From: Cardinalis cardinalis
Lineage: Eukaryota; Chordata; Aves; Passeriformes; Cardinalidae
Direction of reading: 5' to 3'
Assembly (NCBI GenBank): GCA_014549065.1
Contig: JACDOX010000429.1
Span: 62,001-126,000 of the forward strand
Length of the DNA stretch: 64,000 bases
Shown: positions 1-14,063 of the stretch, one piece after another
How the letters are laid out: each line of letters starts with the position of its first letter
Numbering within the stretch: position 1 is the stretch's first letter
Notes under the pieces: generated by a model
Database searches by the model: none
What the model was told of the DNA's origin: nothing
Seen by the model: only the letters and a program-made list of their open reading frames with translations
Position numbers and translations under genes: made by a program

Positions 1-3000
1 GGATTTTGCGTAGAAGCAGATGTGTCCTGCCTTGGAACCAAGTCCTGTGCACTTCACGAATCAAAAATTTACTACTGACTATGTAGATTCCATGTCTTTT
101 ATCTATGCATTTTGAGTTCTCTAGCTTACTGAGACATTAAGATTTTTGCTTCATTGAAAATTTTCATGAGGTTCCTGAGATCCTGTGTGTTTCTTCTGAT
201 CCTAGTGTGCGCAGCTCTGTAGGTGATTCCCCAGCTCATGGGTTTGCCCTGCAGCCCTCTCAGCATTTGCCAGTTTGGCGCAATCTGCCTGGATATGTCT
301 TTGCCCCAGCTTCTACAGGATGTACACTTAGTAGCATACAGAGATATGATGGGTGCCAGAAAGAATGTGGACTTTTCCGTTTGTTTAGCCAGGAAAATGA
401 TATGTGGCATTATAGCATTGGGTTTTAGAGATCTCCTGAGTTTTGATTTGGCTCAGTGGAGAATACCTGATAGAAAAAAATGTTGAATGAAGCCTTAAAA
501 GGCAAGAATGGTTTTGTAATTAACCAGAAATGTATTCATTTTTGTTCGCTGAGTTTGTGCCCGGGATTGACTCATCTGAATGAAACACATCCAGGTTTGG
601 AAGCTGCAAGAGGGCTCAAGTGAGACACCCAAAATATTTGGATTAGGGGCTGAAATATGTAATCGTTCCTAACTAGGGCCTACTGGGAAGCTTTTTTCTG
701 AGACTTCTTGTGTCATTGGCAGTTTGATTTGGGTAGATAGGATATTTTTTTCTTTTGGGACCAGGATATGTATCTAAAAAGCAGATGCCACTTTTCTTTT
801 CTTTTGAGAAAATTCTCAGAGGAATTTAGAAAATAAAGGAAACAGAATTGTCAGGAAGCAAAAAGTGGGGAGAGGAAGAGAGTTAGTACACCATGCACAC
901 TGAATTTTGATCTTTTGGTTTTGTGGCCTTTTCCAGAGTCACTTGTCTACAGTTGCGTCCATGGCTCCTAGGCAAAGTTCATTTTTCTCACACTCTTGTG
1001 AAAAGCTTTTCTGCTTTTTGCTAAATCTTCCTCTATCTAGCTTCATTCCTGTATTCTTCACTCTGTTGTGCTGTTAAATACAGCAGCTGTTGAAAGAGCC
1101 AGACTCCAAGATTACCTATGTTGCAGTGAACCCCCTGATTTTACTGCTGGCTCGAAAGCAGTTTGGGATATGTGGTGTGTGGCATGGTGTCTTGCTGTGG
1201 CAGTATTTGCTGGAAAGAATTGGTCACCAGTGCCTTGCAGGAAGATTGCACAGCCCCACTGTGCTCCCCGTGTTAATGTCCTGTTGGGTGGAGGTGCTCT
1301 GTACATTCCTCTACAGGGAAACAACATCATTGCTCTTGGCTATGGCTTCTGGCACAATAAGTGAAAGACATAAGGTAAAACTAAACTCCAGTGAAAAGAG
1401 TGAGACCCTCCCTTCAGTATAATCCCTGCCATATATCTGCCTAACAGCACATTTCCTATTGACAAAATGCAAATGATACTTATTTTTCTGGTTTTGATTT
1501 GCTTACAGAAAGCATCGGCAGTTTAATCCATGCAGCAAACACAGAGTAACTTTATCTTCTGGATAAATTTTTATTATTGCTGTATAAAGCACATCAAAGA
1601 GCTCCGTTTGAATGGGAGAAAAATCATACTTTAAGTAAGTGGTTATAAAAGCTGTTATTTCTCACCTGAAAATATTATTTTCTAGGTCTCTGGTAGTGAT
1701 GATGGGAAATTTCCAACTTCAGATAAATAACCATTACTTGTATATGTCTGTCATTCCTGAGCCCCATCTTCTGCCCCCACTTAACTCTCTTTGAGGCTTA
1801 CCTAGTGGAGGACATGTGACCAGAGGTAGAGGAAAAGGGCAGATACACAGTCTTCTATAAAAAGAAACCTCTCAACTCTAAAGTAATGGCAAAATCTCTT
1901 CAAGTGGACCTGGAGCATGACATTTGAAGAGGCTTGTGTCCTGTGATTAAATTAGACCAGTATATTAGCAGGGGTCTCCAAAATACTGTGAGAGTGGTGA
2001 GAGCTCTTGGACTGTCTGAAGGATGTTGCTGTGACTGACCCATGGCTTGTGATGGTTTCATATATATAGGGTAGATGAAAATCAGCTGATTATAACCCAG
2101 TCTGGTGATGCTCTGAAATCAAGGCTCTGTTTTGGCTTATCTTGTTAAAATTGGTTTTTTCTAACAGGGTCCAGTTCTGCATTCTGCAGCTGGTGAGCAA
2201 TGAGTTGCCTTTCTCCTTAAAGATTCAGGGATGTTCTGAGTTCACTTTGCATCATTTTTTGTCACTCAGTACACATGATCTTCATGTATGCCTTCTTTTC
2301 AGTCTCACTCCTACCTCTTTGTTGGATTTGCATGTATATGAAGAGGTTATCATCTATTTCCAGGTGATGCTTCTGTTTAGGAATACTATCCCATCTTCAC
2401 TGTCTATTTGCTATCACTACCACCTAGTACAGTCTGTCCCTTTTCTTACACTATTGCCTTTCCTTGACTCTGATTGTCTTCTGGTAGTTCTTCTAATTTT
2501 AACTGTTGATTCAATATATTTAGAAAAATGTGTTTGTTCCTACTCCAGATTTTTTTAGGAGCCTCAGGAGAGAGGTTTCTGGTCTCCATTTCTTTTCTTA
2601 GGGCATGACTTCAAAGCAGGAGCTGAGTTGCCTTCCTAGGGTAGGGAAGTCTGCAGATCTATCTCTTGTCTAGATGAAAATCATGGTTATCTGTCATCAA
2701 TCTCTTCACACTTGGAAATTAGCTCAGTGTTGTTGAGTGAAGGGTTATGAGTTTTTCTTTATTGTTAAGGACAGTGTTGATGTTTTGTTTTGTTTCTCTG
2801 TCCTGCATCCTGGCCTTCCTTGGGCTTGGTTCCTCTTTGGAGCCTCACATGCCTCTGTCTCTTCCTGGCTCTTTTTGAGGTGTGACCTTTTCATGCAGTG
2901 TCAGAGCCCAAGTTCTCCCCTCATTACCAATAGCCCAGCTTATCTTCCCCTCCTGATGTGCTGTCACATCCTAAATGCAAACTCTGCAGAGGGAAGGTCC

Positions 3001-3274
3001 CTCTGCCAATCTCTATCATCAGAAAGATAATCGTTTCCACAACCTCATCTTGGTTTGCCTTCTCCGCCATTATTCCACAGTGAGTTTGCTTTCAGAACCG
3101 TGCACTTCTTGTGTCTAGCACACCTCTGAAATGGTCAGTGAGCAGTGCTGAGGGATACACTTGGAGCAGGCACTGTGTGCAGCTGCAGTGAGAGCTGCGG
3201 GTTGTGCCCTGCCTGGGAGGAATGTTGGGAGCCCCAGACAAGGAAGGGGCTGTGACCTGGTGCTGACCCTTTGC

Positions 3275-3288
3275 ACAGCAGAGGGCAC
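3275..3288 (+). promoter_or_regulatory. candidate CTCF-binding motif
   Basis: The 14-mer ACAGCAGAGGGCAC agrees with the vertebrate CTCF core CCASYAGRKGGCRS at 13 of 14 positions; only the first base differs. It lies in a locally GC-richer patch (about 3160-3390) inside AT-rich intron. Matching is by eye. Motif matches of this quality occur by chance, so occupancy is unproven. Confidence 0.35.
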
Positions 3289-5858
3289 AGGGACCTGTGG
3301 CACTGACCAAGTGACCGGACACTGGGACACAGCAGGAGCTAAGGACTCAGTAGGAAGAGCCCAGACTATTGGTAGCACAGACTGAGGGTATGAAAAAACA
3401 GGAATTCCTTTGCTCAGGCTCTCTCTCCAGAGGCACCAGCTTGAACTGATTTTGTGTTATGCACCATGATTAAATTACTTAAAGGAACCAGAGATTTGAG
3501 AGTGCACTATGGGAAACCAGGGTTAATGTGGTAAGGAAGCCTTGCCTGATGGTGTTGAGTGTGGGGTGTTCAGAGAGTCAAGTGCACCCGTTGGGTCACT
3601 GGAGCCACCCACTGTGTAGGGGTTTCAGTCGCAGCAGTGAGAGTGTCTGGTAGTAGGAGTGTGACTGCCAGAGTGACTCCTGGGTAGTTGGACAGGAAAG
3701 TTCCTGTGACACCAGTAAATGTCAGTGTGGGAAACCAGCCTACACCATTTACACGTATGCTGGGACACATAGTGGCATGTTTGGTTCTGACAGGCAGCTT
3801 TCCTTGCTGGAGAGGACTGATACACAGCTATCAAGAAGAAATTAGTGCTGTTGAAAACTTTGCTGCTTAAGGAAGCAATTGTGGCATAGTTGTTAAAGAC
3901 AAGCAACTTTGTGAGACCGAGTGGTGTCTATTGCAGTTGGAAATGGCAGAAGCATTTGCTCGAGGTTACCTGACTTAGCCTGAGGAAAGGCTACAGTCTT
4001 TGTTGTGTTCTTAATCTGGAGACGGCATGCATGTTCCTTTCTCTCTGTTTTGTGGTGGCATAAGCTCTTGAAACTTTGTGGTGGGTTGATTCAGGCAGCA
4101 CTGAGAACTACAGGCTCTAGGTTAAGTGTTTTTTAAAGCTTGCTGCTCACCTGTGGTGGAGTTTATGCAAGTGGATAGTAAGAGGAAGACAGGAATTTAT
4201 GACCGGGTTTAAAGAAAGATGGGGCTATTTGCTCTGATTTAAATCAGCTTGAACTGTTGAGGACATACACCTTTAGCTAATCAGCTATGTACAGAAAGCA
4301 GCACAGAAAAGTTTGACATGGTATTTCTGCCCCTGAGCACCTGTAGCATTCCATACTGTCATCATTGCATGGACTTGGACTCTGTGGGCTCTGTATGGGT
4401 GCAGAGGTTGTAATTTTGAATGGTTGGGTTTTTTCCTTGCTGGCTGAAACGGTTTTTTTGCCTACCAGTTAATGATATCAGTTGTTTGTTTTTCCTGTAA
4501 CATGTAGCTCTTTCTTAAACAGCATTCACTTGCAAAGTAAATTTGATCACTTGATTCTGTGTCTGATGTGTGTGCGGAGACCTAAGATTACAGAAATATT
4601 AAATATTGTTAAAGTGCTGAGCAACTACTCACTGAAGAAGAGGAAAGATGATAACTTTGCTGAAGCACTCTTTCTCCCCTTCTGTGTTTTTGTACTGCTG
4701 CATATTTGGGTGTTGTTGTTGTATGCTGGGTTGTAAAAGAGGGAGGAGTGTGTCCACGGTCAGCTACCAGTTCCAAAGGACTTAGGTGGTTTTTATGCCT
4801 ATAAGTTAGAGTGTACTTTAACCATTGCCATAGTAAAATGTTCCTAGAGCAACTGACATTACGGAGTTGGTTTTTTTCAGAGAATTAACACTTTTACAGC
4901 CTCACAGTTAACTTTTGCCAGTCCTTGAGATTACTTCTCATTGGAGCACTGCTTTAAGTGATTGCCATGTGACATAACAGAACAGCTTGAGGTACCACTT
5001 GCTTGTGGGGAAATAACCTAATAGTGAATTCAGTTGTTTTCTCCAGACAGAGCAACTGTGGGATTTTTCTTGCGTCATGTGTAAGGCCTACGTGTATTTG
5101 CCCAGCTAGTAAGGCTGAACATCCCAGAATTAGCACAGCTAACCCATCTTCTTGAGAGCCCCGAAATACAGGTAATTAATACATGTTTTTGAGTAAGAAA
5201 ATCTGGTTAACAGCAGCTGTTTATGATCTCTTGCATCTGCACGCTACAAAAAAAGTCCTTGCAGAAACAAGTCTCAAAAGGCAATTAAAAGCTTTTGATC
5301 TTTGCAAGCTAATGTTCTAATTCTGATTGGGAAACTTAAACTTAGTTGTGGTAGGTAGGTTTTTTATTGGCATAGAATGTCATGTGGGGAAATTTAAACC
5401 TAGGCCCTCTCAGTTGTTGAAAAACAACAGAATACCCATAGTGTTTCTTGTTAAATGGAAGGGTTTTTTTAATCACTTCTGTTGCTCTTCTGTTACTCCT
5501 TTAAATTTGATGATGAATGAATCAGACTCAGTCTTGCTGCTGTCATATTTCAGGCATGATCTCAGTATTTTCTGGGCAGAATGTCGAGCTTTGCCTGTTT
5601 TTTGGGAAATTGGAGTAGTGTGATGGATCACTCCCCTACTCCCCATTAAATTTCTTATAGGCACATCTGTTAGATACAAAAACTGATGCCAAGTAATTAC
5701 AAGTGTATTATTAAATGAAAGACAGGAATAATGAAATCTAAATTTTGTCCTAAGATCTGTTGTAGGTTTTCTGCATAACTGTGCGTAAATCCTTTAGTCT
5801 TTTGTTTTTGCGGAGACAAAAGTAATGTTTTCCTCAGGGTGTTGTTGTAGCAACATGC

Positions 5859-6665
5859 CATAGAATCATAGAACATTCTGTGTGGGAAGGGACCCATCAG
5901 GATCATCAAGTTCAACTCCTGGCCCAGCACAGGGCACCCGGAGAATCCCACCCTGTGCCTGAGAGCATTGTCCAAACACTTCTTGAGCTCTGTCAGGTTT
6001 GGTGCTGTGGCCACTTCCCTGGGGAGCCTGTTCCAGTGCCCAGCCGCCTCCAGGTGAAAAATCTATTTTCTAATATCCAACCTAAACCTGCTCTAACACA
6101 ACTTCAGGCCATTTCCTTGGGTCCTGTCACTGGTCAGCAGAGAGAAGAGACCTGTACCTGCCCCTCCTCTTCCTTTCAGGAGAAAATTGCAGACTGCAAT
6201 GAAGTCTTTCCTCAGTCTCCTCTTCTCCAGGCTGGACAGACCAAGTGACCTCAGCTGCTCCTCACACAGCTTCCCCTCAAGGCCCTTCACCATCCTCATG
6301 TCCTCCTTTGGACACTCTCTTACAGCTTCATTTCATTTTTATGTTGTGGCACCCAAAACTGCCCCCAGCACTCGAGGTGAGGCTGCCCCAGTTCAGAGCA
6401 GAGGGGACAATCCCCTCCCTTTTCTGGCTGGTGATGCTGTGCCTGATGCCCCCAGGACAGGGTTGGCCCTCCTGGCTGCCAGGGCCCTGCTGAGTCAGAT
6501 CCAACTTCCCATAAACAGAGCCCCCAGGGCCTTTTCCTGTGGCACTGCCCTACAGCCTCTCATTTCCTAATCTATACACACCAGCAACCAGGGTTGCCCT
6601 GTCCCAGGTGCAGAATCTGGCACTTGTCCTTGCTTATTAGACTTCACATAGTTGGTGTTCTTCAA
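5859..6665 (-). mobile_element. CR1 LINE, 5'-truncated copy (3' end of ORF2 plus 3' tail)
   Basis: The left end reads as the reverse complement of two ATTCTATG octamers, the hallmark of the CR1 3' terminus, so the element is on the - strand with its 3' end at 5859. The reverse strand at about 6093-6299 reads through a typical CR1 ORF2 C-terminal stretch, with KGLEGKL, LSSLEKRRLR and TSDRTQGNGLKL. At 5865-6014 it continues with HWNRLPRE-like and LNLMILMGPFP-like sequence just before the tail. The right boundary, near 6665, is approximate. The copy lacks the endonuclease and most of the reverse transcriptase, as is usual for 5'-truncated CR1s. It is one of the better preserved copies in the window, sits in an LDLRAD3 intron antisense to the gene, and cannot be functional. 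Confidence 0.93.
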
Positions 6666-9245
6666 AGGTATTAAAAATAAAATGTCTTTATCCTTGCTGC
6701 TTCTTTAAGGAAGCGGTGTGGGTAGCCCTAGCTTGGATAAGAGCAGCATAAAATCTCCATTTGACCTTCTTGCTGTGGGGAATGCTTGTCTTTCGAGATT
6801 CACCAAGTTCAATAATCTAAACTTATTCCTTCCTCCTTATTTATTTCTGCTTCCTTTTTCTATTTAAACATGTACTAGTTTGGAGCTGTGTTCGCTCTGC
6901 ACTGTTAATGGCCCACAGCCTGTTTCCCTTCCATCGTGGTAAGTGTGCCGAGAGCCTGCAGACCTGGGGGATGTATTTTTGGTGTATACTCAAGCAGCTG
7001 CACTGCTGCTGAGACAAGCAAGTGGGGAAGCTCTAGTGAAATGCCCAGTCCCCCAAATATAGAATCCAGCCATGAAGGGTGCAGGATTAAAGTAAGCCTG
7101 TTCACCTCGGCTCACTTCCTGCACATGTTGTTGCAAGGAAAAAGCAAATGGTTGTTTAATAGGGAATGGTTTAGAAAATAATGTTTAATTAAGGTGCTTC
7201 CATGACTAAGTCCTGAAATGCAGCCACCTACTACAGGGAATGTCTCAGTTGCTTCAACTAACGCTGTTAAGATATTTAAAAGAAGATACTATGTTCTATG
7301 CCTATTGTGTTATTTATGATGGAGACCATGATGGATTAATTGATCTCCAGTTCAACAAAGTCAGGTTTTGCAGTGAAGAATTAATGGGTGAATGATGGAC
7401 ATTGGGTAGTGTTCAATGTTCCTTGCTGCAGTAGTTTTTCTGTCTAAATTCAAAGAAGCTATCCATTTTAGTGTTCTGAGAGGGATGGTTTTCCCACTGT
7501 CTTTGACTTGCCTCAGTAGTATTTAGTGTTTAATTTGAAGTTTCCATAGTAGTTTCTGGTCTTTTGGCTAAGACTGATCCATGGAAAATCTTGAAAATGC
7601 CAGATACCAAATATACCCAATCTCATGGAAAATTGAAGGAGGGGAAGTTGAACCTGATCAATGAGCAGTTCCTTGAGTAATCACTAATTACCTGCTGTTT
7701 CAGTGAAGAAACATTTTTGAGCACTTGTATTGCAGTGGGACTGTCAATCTGCCCTTACAAGTAACACTCATGATTTCTAATCTAGCATGAGCACTGTAAT
7801 CATCAGGTAGTTTAAATAGGATAGGGGAGTATAGGGATTAAAACTACTCAAGGGGATTTAAGTTGTCAGATAATTAGTGGCAGGTGTCCTTTACTTGTGG
7901 CAGATGGCTTAGGTGTTGTCAGAGGTTTCACTGCAGAGCAAGAGAGCGCTTGTCTTACTCTTTGCTTCTCAAAGCCAGCTTGAATGTGCACAGGCATGCT
8001 TTTGTTCTGTTCTGGCAAGGACCTTTGCAGCAGTGCACAGGAGAGCAGATTAAACTGAAGACTGGCATTTTTGCTGATTTACGTGATATGCTTATGAACA
8101 TTGAGCTGCAAACAACTTTTTGGGTAATACCAAAGGTGTTTTTTTGAGAGATGGAACGTCAAGTTCCCCCTCATTGATGTATTTTCCTTACCCTTTTGGT
8201 GCTGTTAATGAGCAATCTTTATCTTTTTATACCCTAAGTGCTTGAATTCAGTTTGGGTGTCTTCCTCTTCAAAGCTAGTACCTTCTTTTCATTTAAACAA
8301 GGGGTGAAGTGTAATAAAGAGGTTGAACATGTTTGTCCCACAGTCTGTCTGGGTGACTGCGTGAGTCCTCACTTTCTCCCACGAGCCCAAATTGTCTCTG
8401 CCTTCTGTTTCAGTGCAGTGAGCATTAATCCAAGCCTGCCTTAATGCCACTGGTGTTATCTTGCTGACAATGTATTTCTATTGCCAGTGAAGTTTGTGCA
8501 TGCACATGTTAAACTGAAGTTTATAGGCAAAGCACTTTCTTCGTGCTCAGCTTTTGAATTCCTCCTCTGAATGCATCACCTGCATTAGATCTCTGTAAAG
8601 TAGACATGGAGTGAGTCACATGCTTCATGTGAACATAGAGAGGTATGAAAAGAAACATCTGTCCTGTGGGGCTAAATTCACAGAAGCAACTGGATGCAAG
8701 CGTTTGGAGGTAGTTTTGTGTTCTCTGAGGAATCAAGTCTTGTAATAGCCTATCAGTCACTTGACTGTGCTTATTTGCAGTCTCTTAAGATGACAGAAGA
8801 AGATCAAATAATGTTTGTTAAAGTCTGCTAATATTGCTGGCTTTTCCTTATTTGTGATATGTTTTGCTGGTGATCAAGTATTGGCAGGTATTGAAGGTAT
8901 GTCTTTGGATGCCATCTTGCTGCAAATTCCAGTTACCGACTTGCTGTAGTCTCTCTCCGTTTGTTTTCGTAACATGTTGCAGATTTCAGTAGAGTTAAAA
9001 CAGATTTCTGATGTGCTTAAATCAAACCTAGTGTGGTTTTATACCTGAGAATGGTTTAAGCAAAAATTAAAAATTAGTATGGAGTATAATATGTGCATGG
9101 TGTGACAGGAAAGTATCATCAGTAACCCTCAGCCTCACAGCTACACACAAGCCTGATCAAAATAATTCTCTTTACATCTGTAAAGCTTTAAGCAGCAATC
9201 TATTGAAAGTATCCTGTGAAGATCCAATGATTCTCACAAAAGACA

Positions 9246-9261
9246 TGCCAAAGCTTTGGCA
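9246..9261. repeat. perfect 16-bp palindrome
   Basis: TGCCAAAGCTTTGGCA is its own reverse complement, with an AAGCTT centre flanked by TGCCAA/TTGGCA arms. The arms resemble NFI half-sites but are in everted order, so this is not a canonical NFI site. Function unknown; it may be chance. Confidence 0.4.
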
Positions 9262-12200
9262 GTGAAGAGTTCATGCTTCATCCTTGGTCATGGATCCCTC
9301 TTGCTGTGAGGCTGATGTTACTGGTGTTGTTCTTGAGGGCAGTGAACACATATGTGTCCTGTATTTCTTCCTCAAAACCTCCTTGGCCAAGCTGATTGCC
9401 TGTTCTTACTGATTATATTTTCTGATTCAGAGCTGTGTGATCAGTAATGATCTGTTTTGTAATGTACACAATTCTCTGGAGTGCTTTCAGGTAAAGGTGG
9501 TTTTGTGAAGGATATCTTTGACTTGCTTTCTTAATACAGTGTGAAGTGCTTGCTCAGTATGACTTTTCCTTTCATTTATTTTCCCCTGATTCCTTTTTGG
9601 GGAATATTAAATATTTAGATACCAACATTTTTGCAAGTGGCTGCTAAAACAGATTGATTTGCCTTACTCAGTCCCCTTCAGAGTGAAACATGAGTCCGTT
9701 TTTTTATATTCAGCCCAGATGGTATGCTGCTTAAAGTGAGCAATGTGTTGCAGTGAAAATGGACTACTTTCCCCTTCTTTCCTTCCTCCTTTCCTTAACT
9801 GAACACATCCGTGTAGCTCCTATTTGGGTTGAATTCAGAATTAATCGAAGAGGCTGCAGGGTAAATGTGTCAACTTTGAAATGCCAGCTCTGCCAGATTG
9901 AAGGAGCTTCTGCCCCTGCCAACAGGCAGTGCCATATGTTGGCTATACAAAACCTGACATCTTTATGGACCTTGTTAGAAAAATGGACATGATGATGTAT
10001 TTTGGTCCTTTCCATGTCTGTACTGAGTGTCTGTGACACTGCTCCCCTTGTGCATGTGCAGACCTGCATTGGGCTGCGTGCTGGGTGGGCAGGAGCATTG
10101 CATTCCTGAGGGCTGGGAGATGAGGACCACACTGAGGATTTCTTTGCGGGTTTTTTTTAAGATCCATTAGGGGAGACTTGCAAAGTGTGAGGGAAGCTGA
10201 AGGGGTAATACCATTTAAAGCAGTTCCACATGTGCCATTGTTTTGACAGTTTTTTTATCCACCAATGGATTTTTCGGGCATGGAGTAATGCACTAAACAA
10301 GCTTCTAGATGTGTTGGCTGTGACTCTCAAATTGCTCTCTGTAACATGCAACTCTCCTAGGAGCTGATGAAGGTCATGTTTTAAGAGAGGTATTAGTTGC
10401 TTTGAAACTAGATTGAGTCAGAGTTCCCATGTTCCCATTCCCCAGTAAAGCCTGGGTAGGGCTGTCTGCAGTATCTTGATCTGCTGCTATCTTTTGTTTG
10501 TTCAGTGAAAGGGTTAATAATACATCCTTGCTTTAAAAGAATACTGAGGATAAGGTTGTTATATGACAAAGGAAATCCTGTAAATAACTTGCTGGGTAAC
10601 AAAATTTGATACCTGTTCCTGGAATGTTGCTTCAGTCTAATAGGGTAGAAGTATGGCATTTATTTAAAGGAGTTGTTAAAAGGAGCAGGGACTTGATAAT
10701 GTTTTTTTAGGAAAGTTGTTTTTTGTTTGTGGTTTTTGAAACTCTTAAAATTTCTAAAATTAGTTAGCTTGGTCTAAATGTTTTCATTAAAGGAATGTGG
10801 AGATCATGGCTGAAACTTTTCAGCAGGATAACAGTAGATCTGATAGGAGCTGACGTTTGCTTATTCTGCACAGAAGGTGTTAGAGGGCTTGCGATATATC
10901 CAGTTATGTTTTCTCTTGGGAGCACCAGGATGCTTTATGGAGCAAAGGCAGTTCTGCAGCTGGGACAGGTGGCTGTGAGACCTGCTGCTGGTTCTTAGCT
11001 AGCAACTTGCCCAAGTCAAGAAGAAATCTCACTTAAGGGTTCACAGAAGGACTTCTTATTTTAAATAGGTGTTGCTTCCATCTGGAAGGGGGAGCAGGTT
11101 GGGTGAGAGATAGATGAGGTTAGATAAGAAGGTAGTGCAGAACAATGGAGAGAGATGCCATGAGGCTGGTGCCTTTTTGATGTTGCTGCTTAAATGTACT
11201 GCCTTAGTTTCTTAGGTTCTGAGAGAGCAAAAGCCTTGGTAATTTCTAGTTCTCATATCAAGTTGGAATAAGCTGTTTTATATGAATTTATTCTTAGCCA
11301 GAACATTCGTTTTGTAGTATCTGAGAACTTGTAAATTCTAGTGAAAGTTAAGAAAATTACCAGGAAAGTTTCCCAGTAGTACCATACTGATCTGAAACTG
11401 CTTTTAGGGGGGATTGTGGAGAAGGGAATTAGTTAGAGTCTACTGTTGAAGTCCTTACATGCCTTATAACTAGCTTGAGTACATTGACTGAACTTCAGCA
11501 TTGCGGAGAATACCGAGGTATCTCTTTCCTATCTTGATCTGACAGTGGCATCCTGTAATTTTGTATTACTGTGGTAGGTTTTCTCCAGTGGCAGGCAGAG
11601 GTGGTGTTCATGCTCTGCGAGTGGCTTGCTAATAAAAGGTTGTGCAAATGCTGAGAGCTTCACCCTGCAGCTCTTTGAGTGTGGCGATTTCCATTTGGTC
11701 ATTACTTAGCAGGTACATGTCAGTGATACAAAGACTGAGCTGAATGTGTTTGGTTACTGTTATAACAGGAAAAAATGCCTTAAACAGCATCAAAGTCCTC
11801 GCTGGTTGAACACAGAAGTGCAGAACTCAGTTAACAGGGATGCTGTAAGGCTGCCCTAGCCTGGGGGTGCTGATTGGCGGTGGGATATCTGTTCAGTGTT
11901 GCATGGCATGAGTAGCCAAGGACGAACTGTTGCCATTGCTGATTTAAAGTCAGGGACTCAGGCGTGAGGCAAAGTTTGGTGTAGCGTTTCCCCAGGAGCT
12001 GCTGGGAGCAGTGAGGGCCCTGCCTGACTGGGATGGAGATGAGTCTGTTCCATCGTGTTGTAGGCTGTAACAGTGTGGAGAGCAAACCTGCTGTTTCTCC
12101 CTGGGAAGAGCAGTGATGCAGGGAATGAAACTGAGGTTTGAATGACGCTGCTAAAAGATGTCTAATATCCAGCTGCGTGCCTGGGCATGCTTTTTGGTGG

Positions 12201-14063
12201 CTGCCACTCTCTTTCTTTAAGGTGCTACATACAGCATGAGGGTTACAGGTGGCTCTGGAGACCTTATTTCCACCTTTTTTTTCTGAACTACATTGTCTTT
12301 GAACAGCTCAGGGCAAATTTCCATTAAGGCATCTGCTCTGTGCTGGCAGATTCCTGAAACATCCCCAGGAAAGTCAGCCATTTGCAAGAAATAACATTTG
12401 AAAGGAAGTACATTGTTTGAGACAGGCATAGGCTTAAAGAGACTGCCTCCCTGAAGCATTCTTCTGTATCTTTTGAAATAGTGATGTGAAACTTAGCAGT
12501 TTTGCCCGTGTCATGGATGGAGCATTGTGATACTTTGTGAGGGAGGGAGAGAACAATCTACATTTGGCTGATTCAGAAATTTCTGAAAAGCCTCATGCAC
12601 TAATCATGCTATAAAACTTATTATTTTGGTAGATGTGTTCTCCAAAGGTGCCTGTACAAAGCAGATTCCTCCATGGGGCTTCAGGAATGATATAGGAAAA
12701 AGCTCTTTACCTGAAACTTCTTATGCTGGCAGTTTTGATCTGCTCTGTGCCCTGTGCAGCACTGAAGAATGGGGCACTTGCCATGTTGTGTTCATAATAG
12801 TTTTCCTTGCTCTTGGTGTTCAGGCCTTCCTGGGAGAGGAAGGAGTTGGACTCCAAGAGCAACAGGAAGCAAGATGATGTAGGGATGGACAGTGGAGGGA
12901 ACCAACTACAGCTCTGCCATTCCTCCAGGGTTCCAAAAATAATGTGGTTATCCTCAAAATAGATAAATGATAGGTAAGTGGTTAAGCTTAGTGTCAGCTT
13001 AGTTTGTTATTCCTGGTTCTGACCCATGAAGGTATGCAGATTGGCAGGAGGGACATGTTTTTAGGACATCCTTACCTGGGAAGGTTTGTATTTCTAGGGT
13101 TTTTACCTACTCAAGTGTATGTTGCCTGGGACTCGTCTGGAATATGACAGGAAGACGAGGGGAAGGATATTATTTTTCTCACTTTCTGCCTTGTCTTGCA
13201 GCTTCCTCCCAGCTCTGTGACAGGTCATGCCATTTTGCTGCTTATTAAAGCCATTGGGTGTCATTGTTCTTCCTTCATTGACGTACATTCATGTCTCTGT
13301 GAAATCTGCATTCCAAAAGAAAATGCACAAAATGAGAAAAAGGGTAGATTAAAATGGCTGACTAATGCTGTGTCTAACCTTGACAACAGATCTCTAGGTT
13401 TCTTTCTCTCACTGTTCTCTCTTGATCTCCAGTGTCCTGCTACAGTCCCCCTTCCACTTGGCAGACTCAGTGTGCCAGCTGCTTTACTAGCCTGTGGACA
13501 AATTGTGCCAGGGAACTGTATTGACACCAAGAAGCTCGATTCTAACTTTGACCAGAAGCACTATATTTAAAACTTAATTGAAAATCTAGTATGAATTAGT
13601 CAGTGTGTTACCTTGTGCATAGCCCTTGGCTAATAATAACAACAACAAAATATTCTGCAAGCTAAGTACTAATCTGATAAAAGCATGGGAAGATAGAGCT
13701 GAGTTTATGTAGCCTCGTTTTTTTAATTCTGTGTAGACTGACCCTGTGAAGAAGAGAGAATTTTTTAAAAATAAACAGTGCTTTCACCAGGATGGAGGTT
13801 GCATGTGTTTCCTAGAAAGAAAATAGCAAGAGGAAATGGGCAAAATAGTGTGTGAGAATGGAGAACAGATAAAATGAGAATTTAAGAAAAAGAAAGTGCT
13901 ACCAAGTACCAGGCACAGGATACTGATAGGATGACAAAATAACCAGGATCAGGGTCCATTTGTTTAATCTTCATTCAGCCACTGATAAACAGCTTGCTCA
14001 GTGACAGCTTTTGCTGCCTTTGTTAAGTCCTCAATGAACTTACCTCTCTGTCATTTCCTGCAG

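Larger units (their letters stand above)
1..14063 (+). other. LDLRAD3: LDLRAD3 intron upstream of the LA1 exon (partial, 5' end outside the window)
   Basis: AT-rich non-coding sequence that ends at a consensus acceptor (pyrimidine-rich stretch, then CAG at 14061-14063). It holds one CR1 retrotransposon (about 5859-6665), a CTCF-like motif (3275-3288) in a GC-richer patch, and a 16-bp palindrome (9246-9261). Open frames in it, the longest 138 codons at 2142-2558, show no domain, no codon bias and no recognised family, so I treat them as chance. I did not find the first LDLRAD3 exon (5'UTR plus signal peptide), and there is no CpG island of the kind expected around a promoter. It therefore probably lies to the left of this window. 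Intron status is inferred from the missing upstream coding sequence. Confidence 0.7.

Noticed and set aside
2142..2558. 138-codon open frame on the + strand
   Set aside because: Leucine- and serine-rich with no domain, no family resemblance and no flanking splice logic; AT-rich intron gives such frames by chance.
3530..3740. GTG/CAGTG-rich stretch considered as a minisatellite
   Set aside because: No fixed period could be found.
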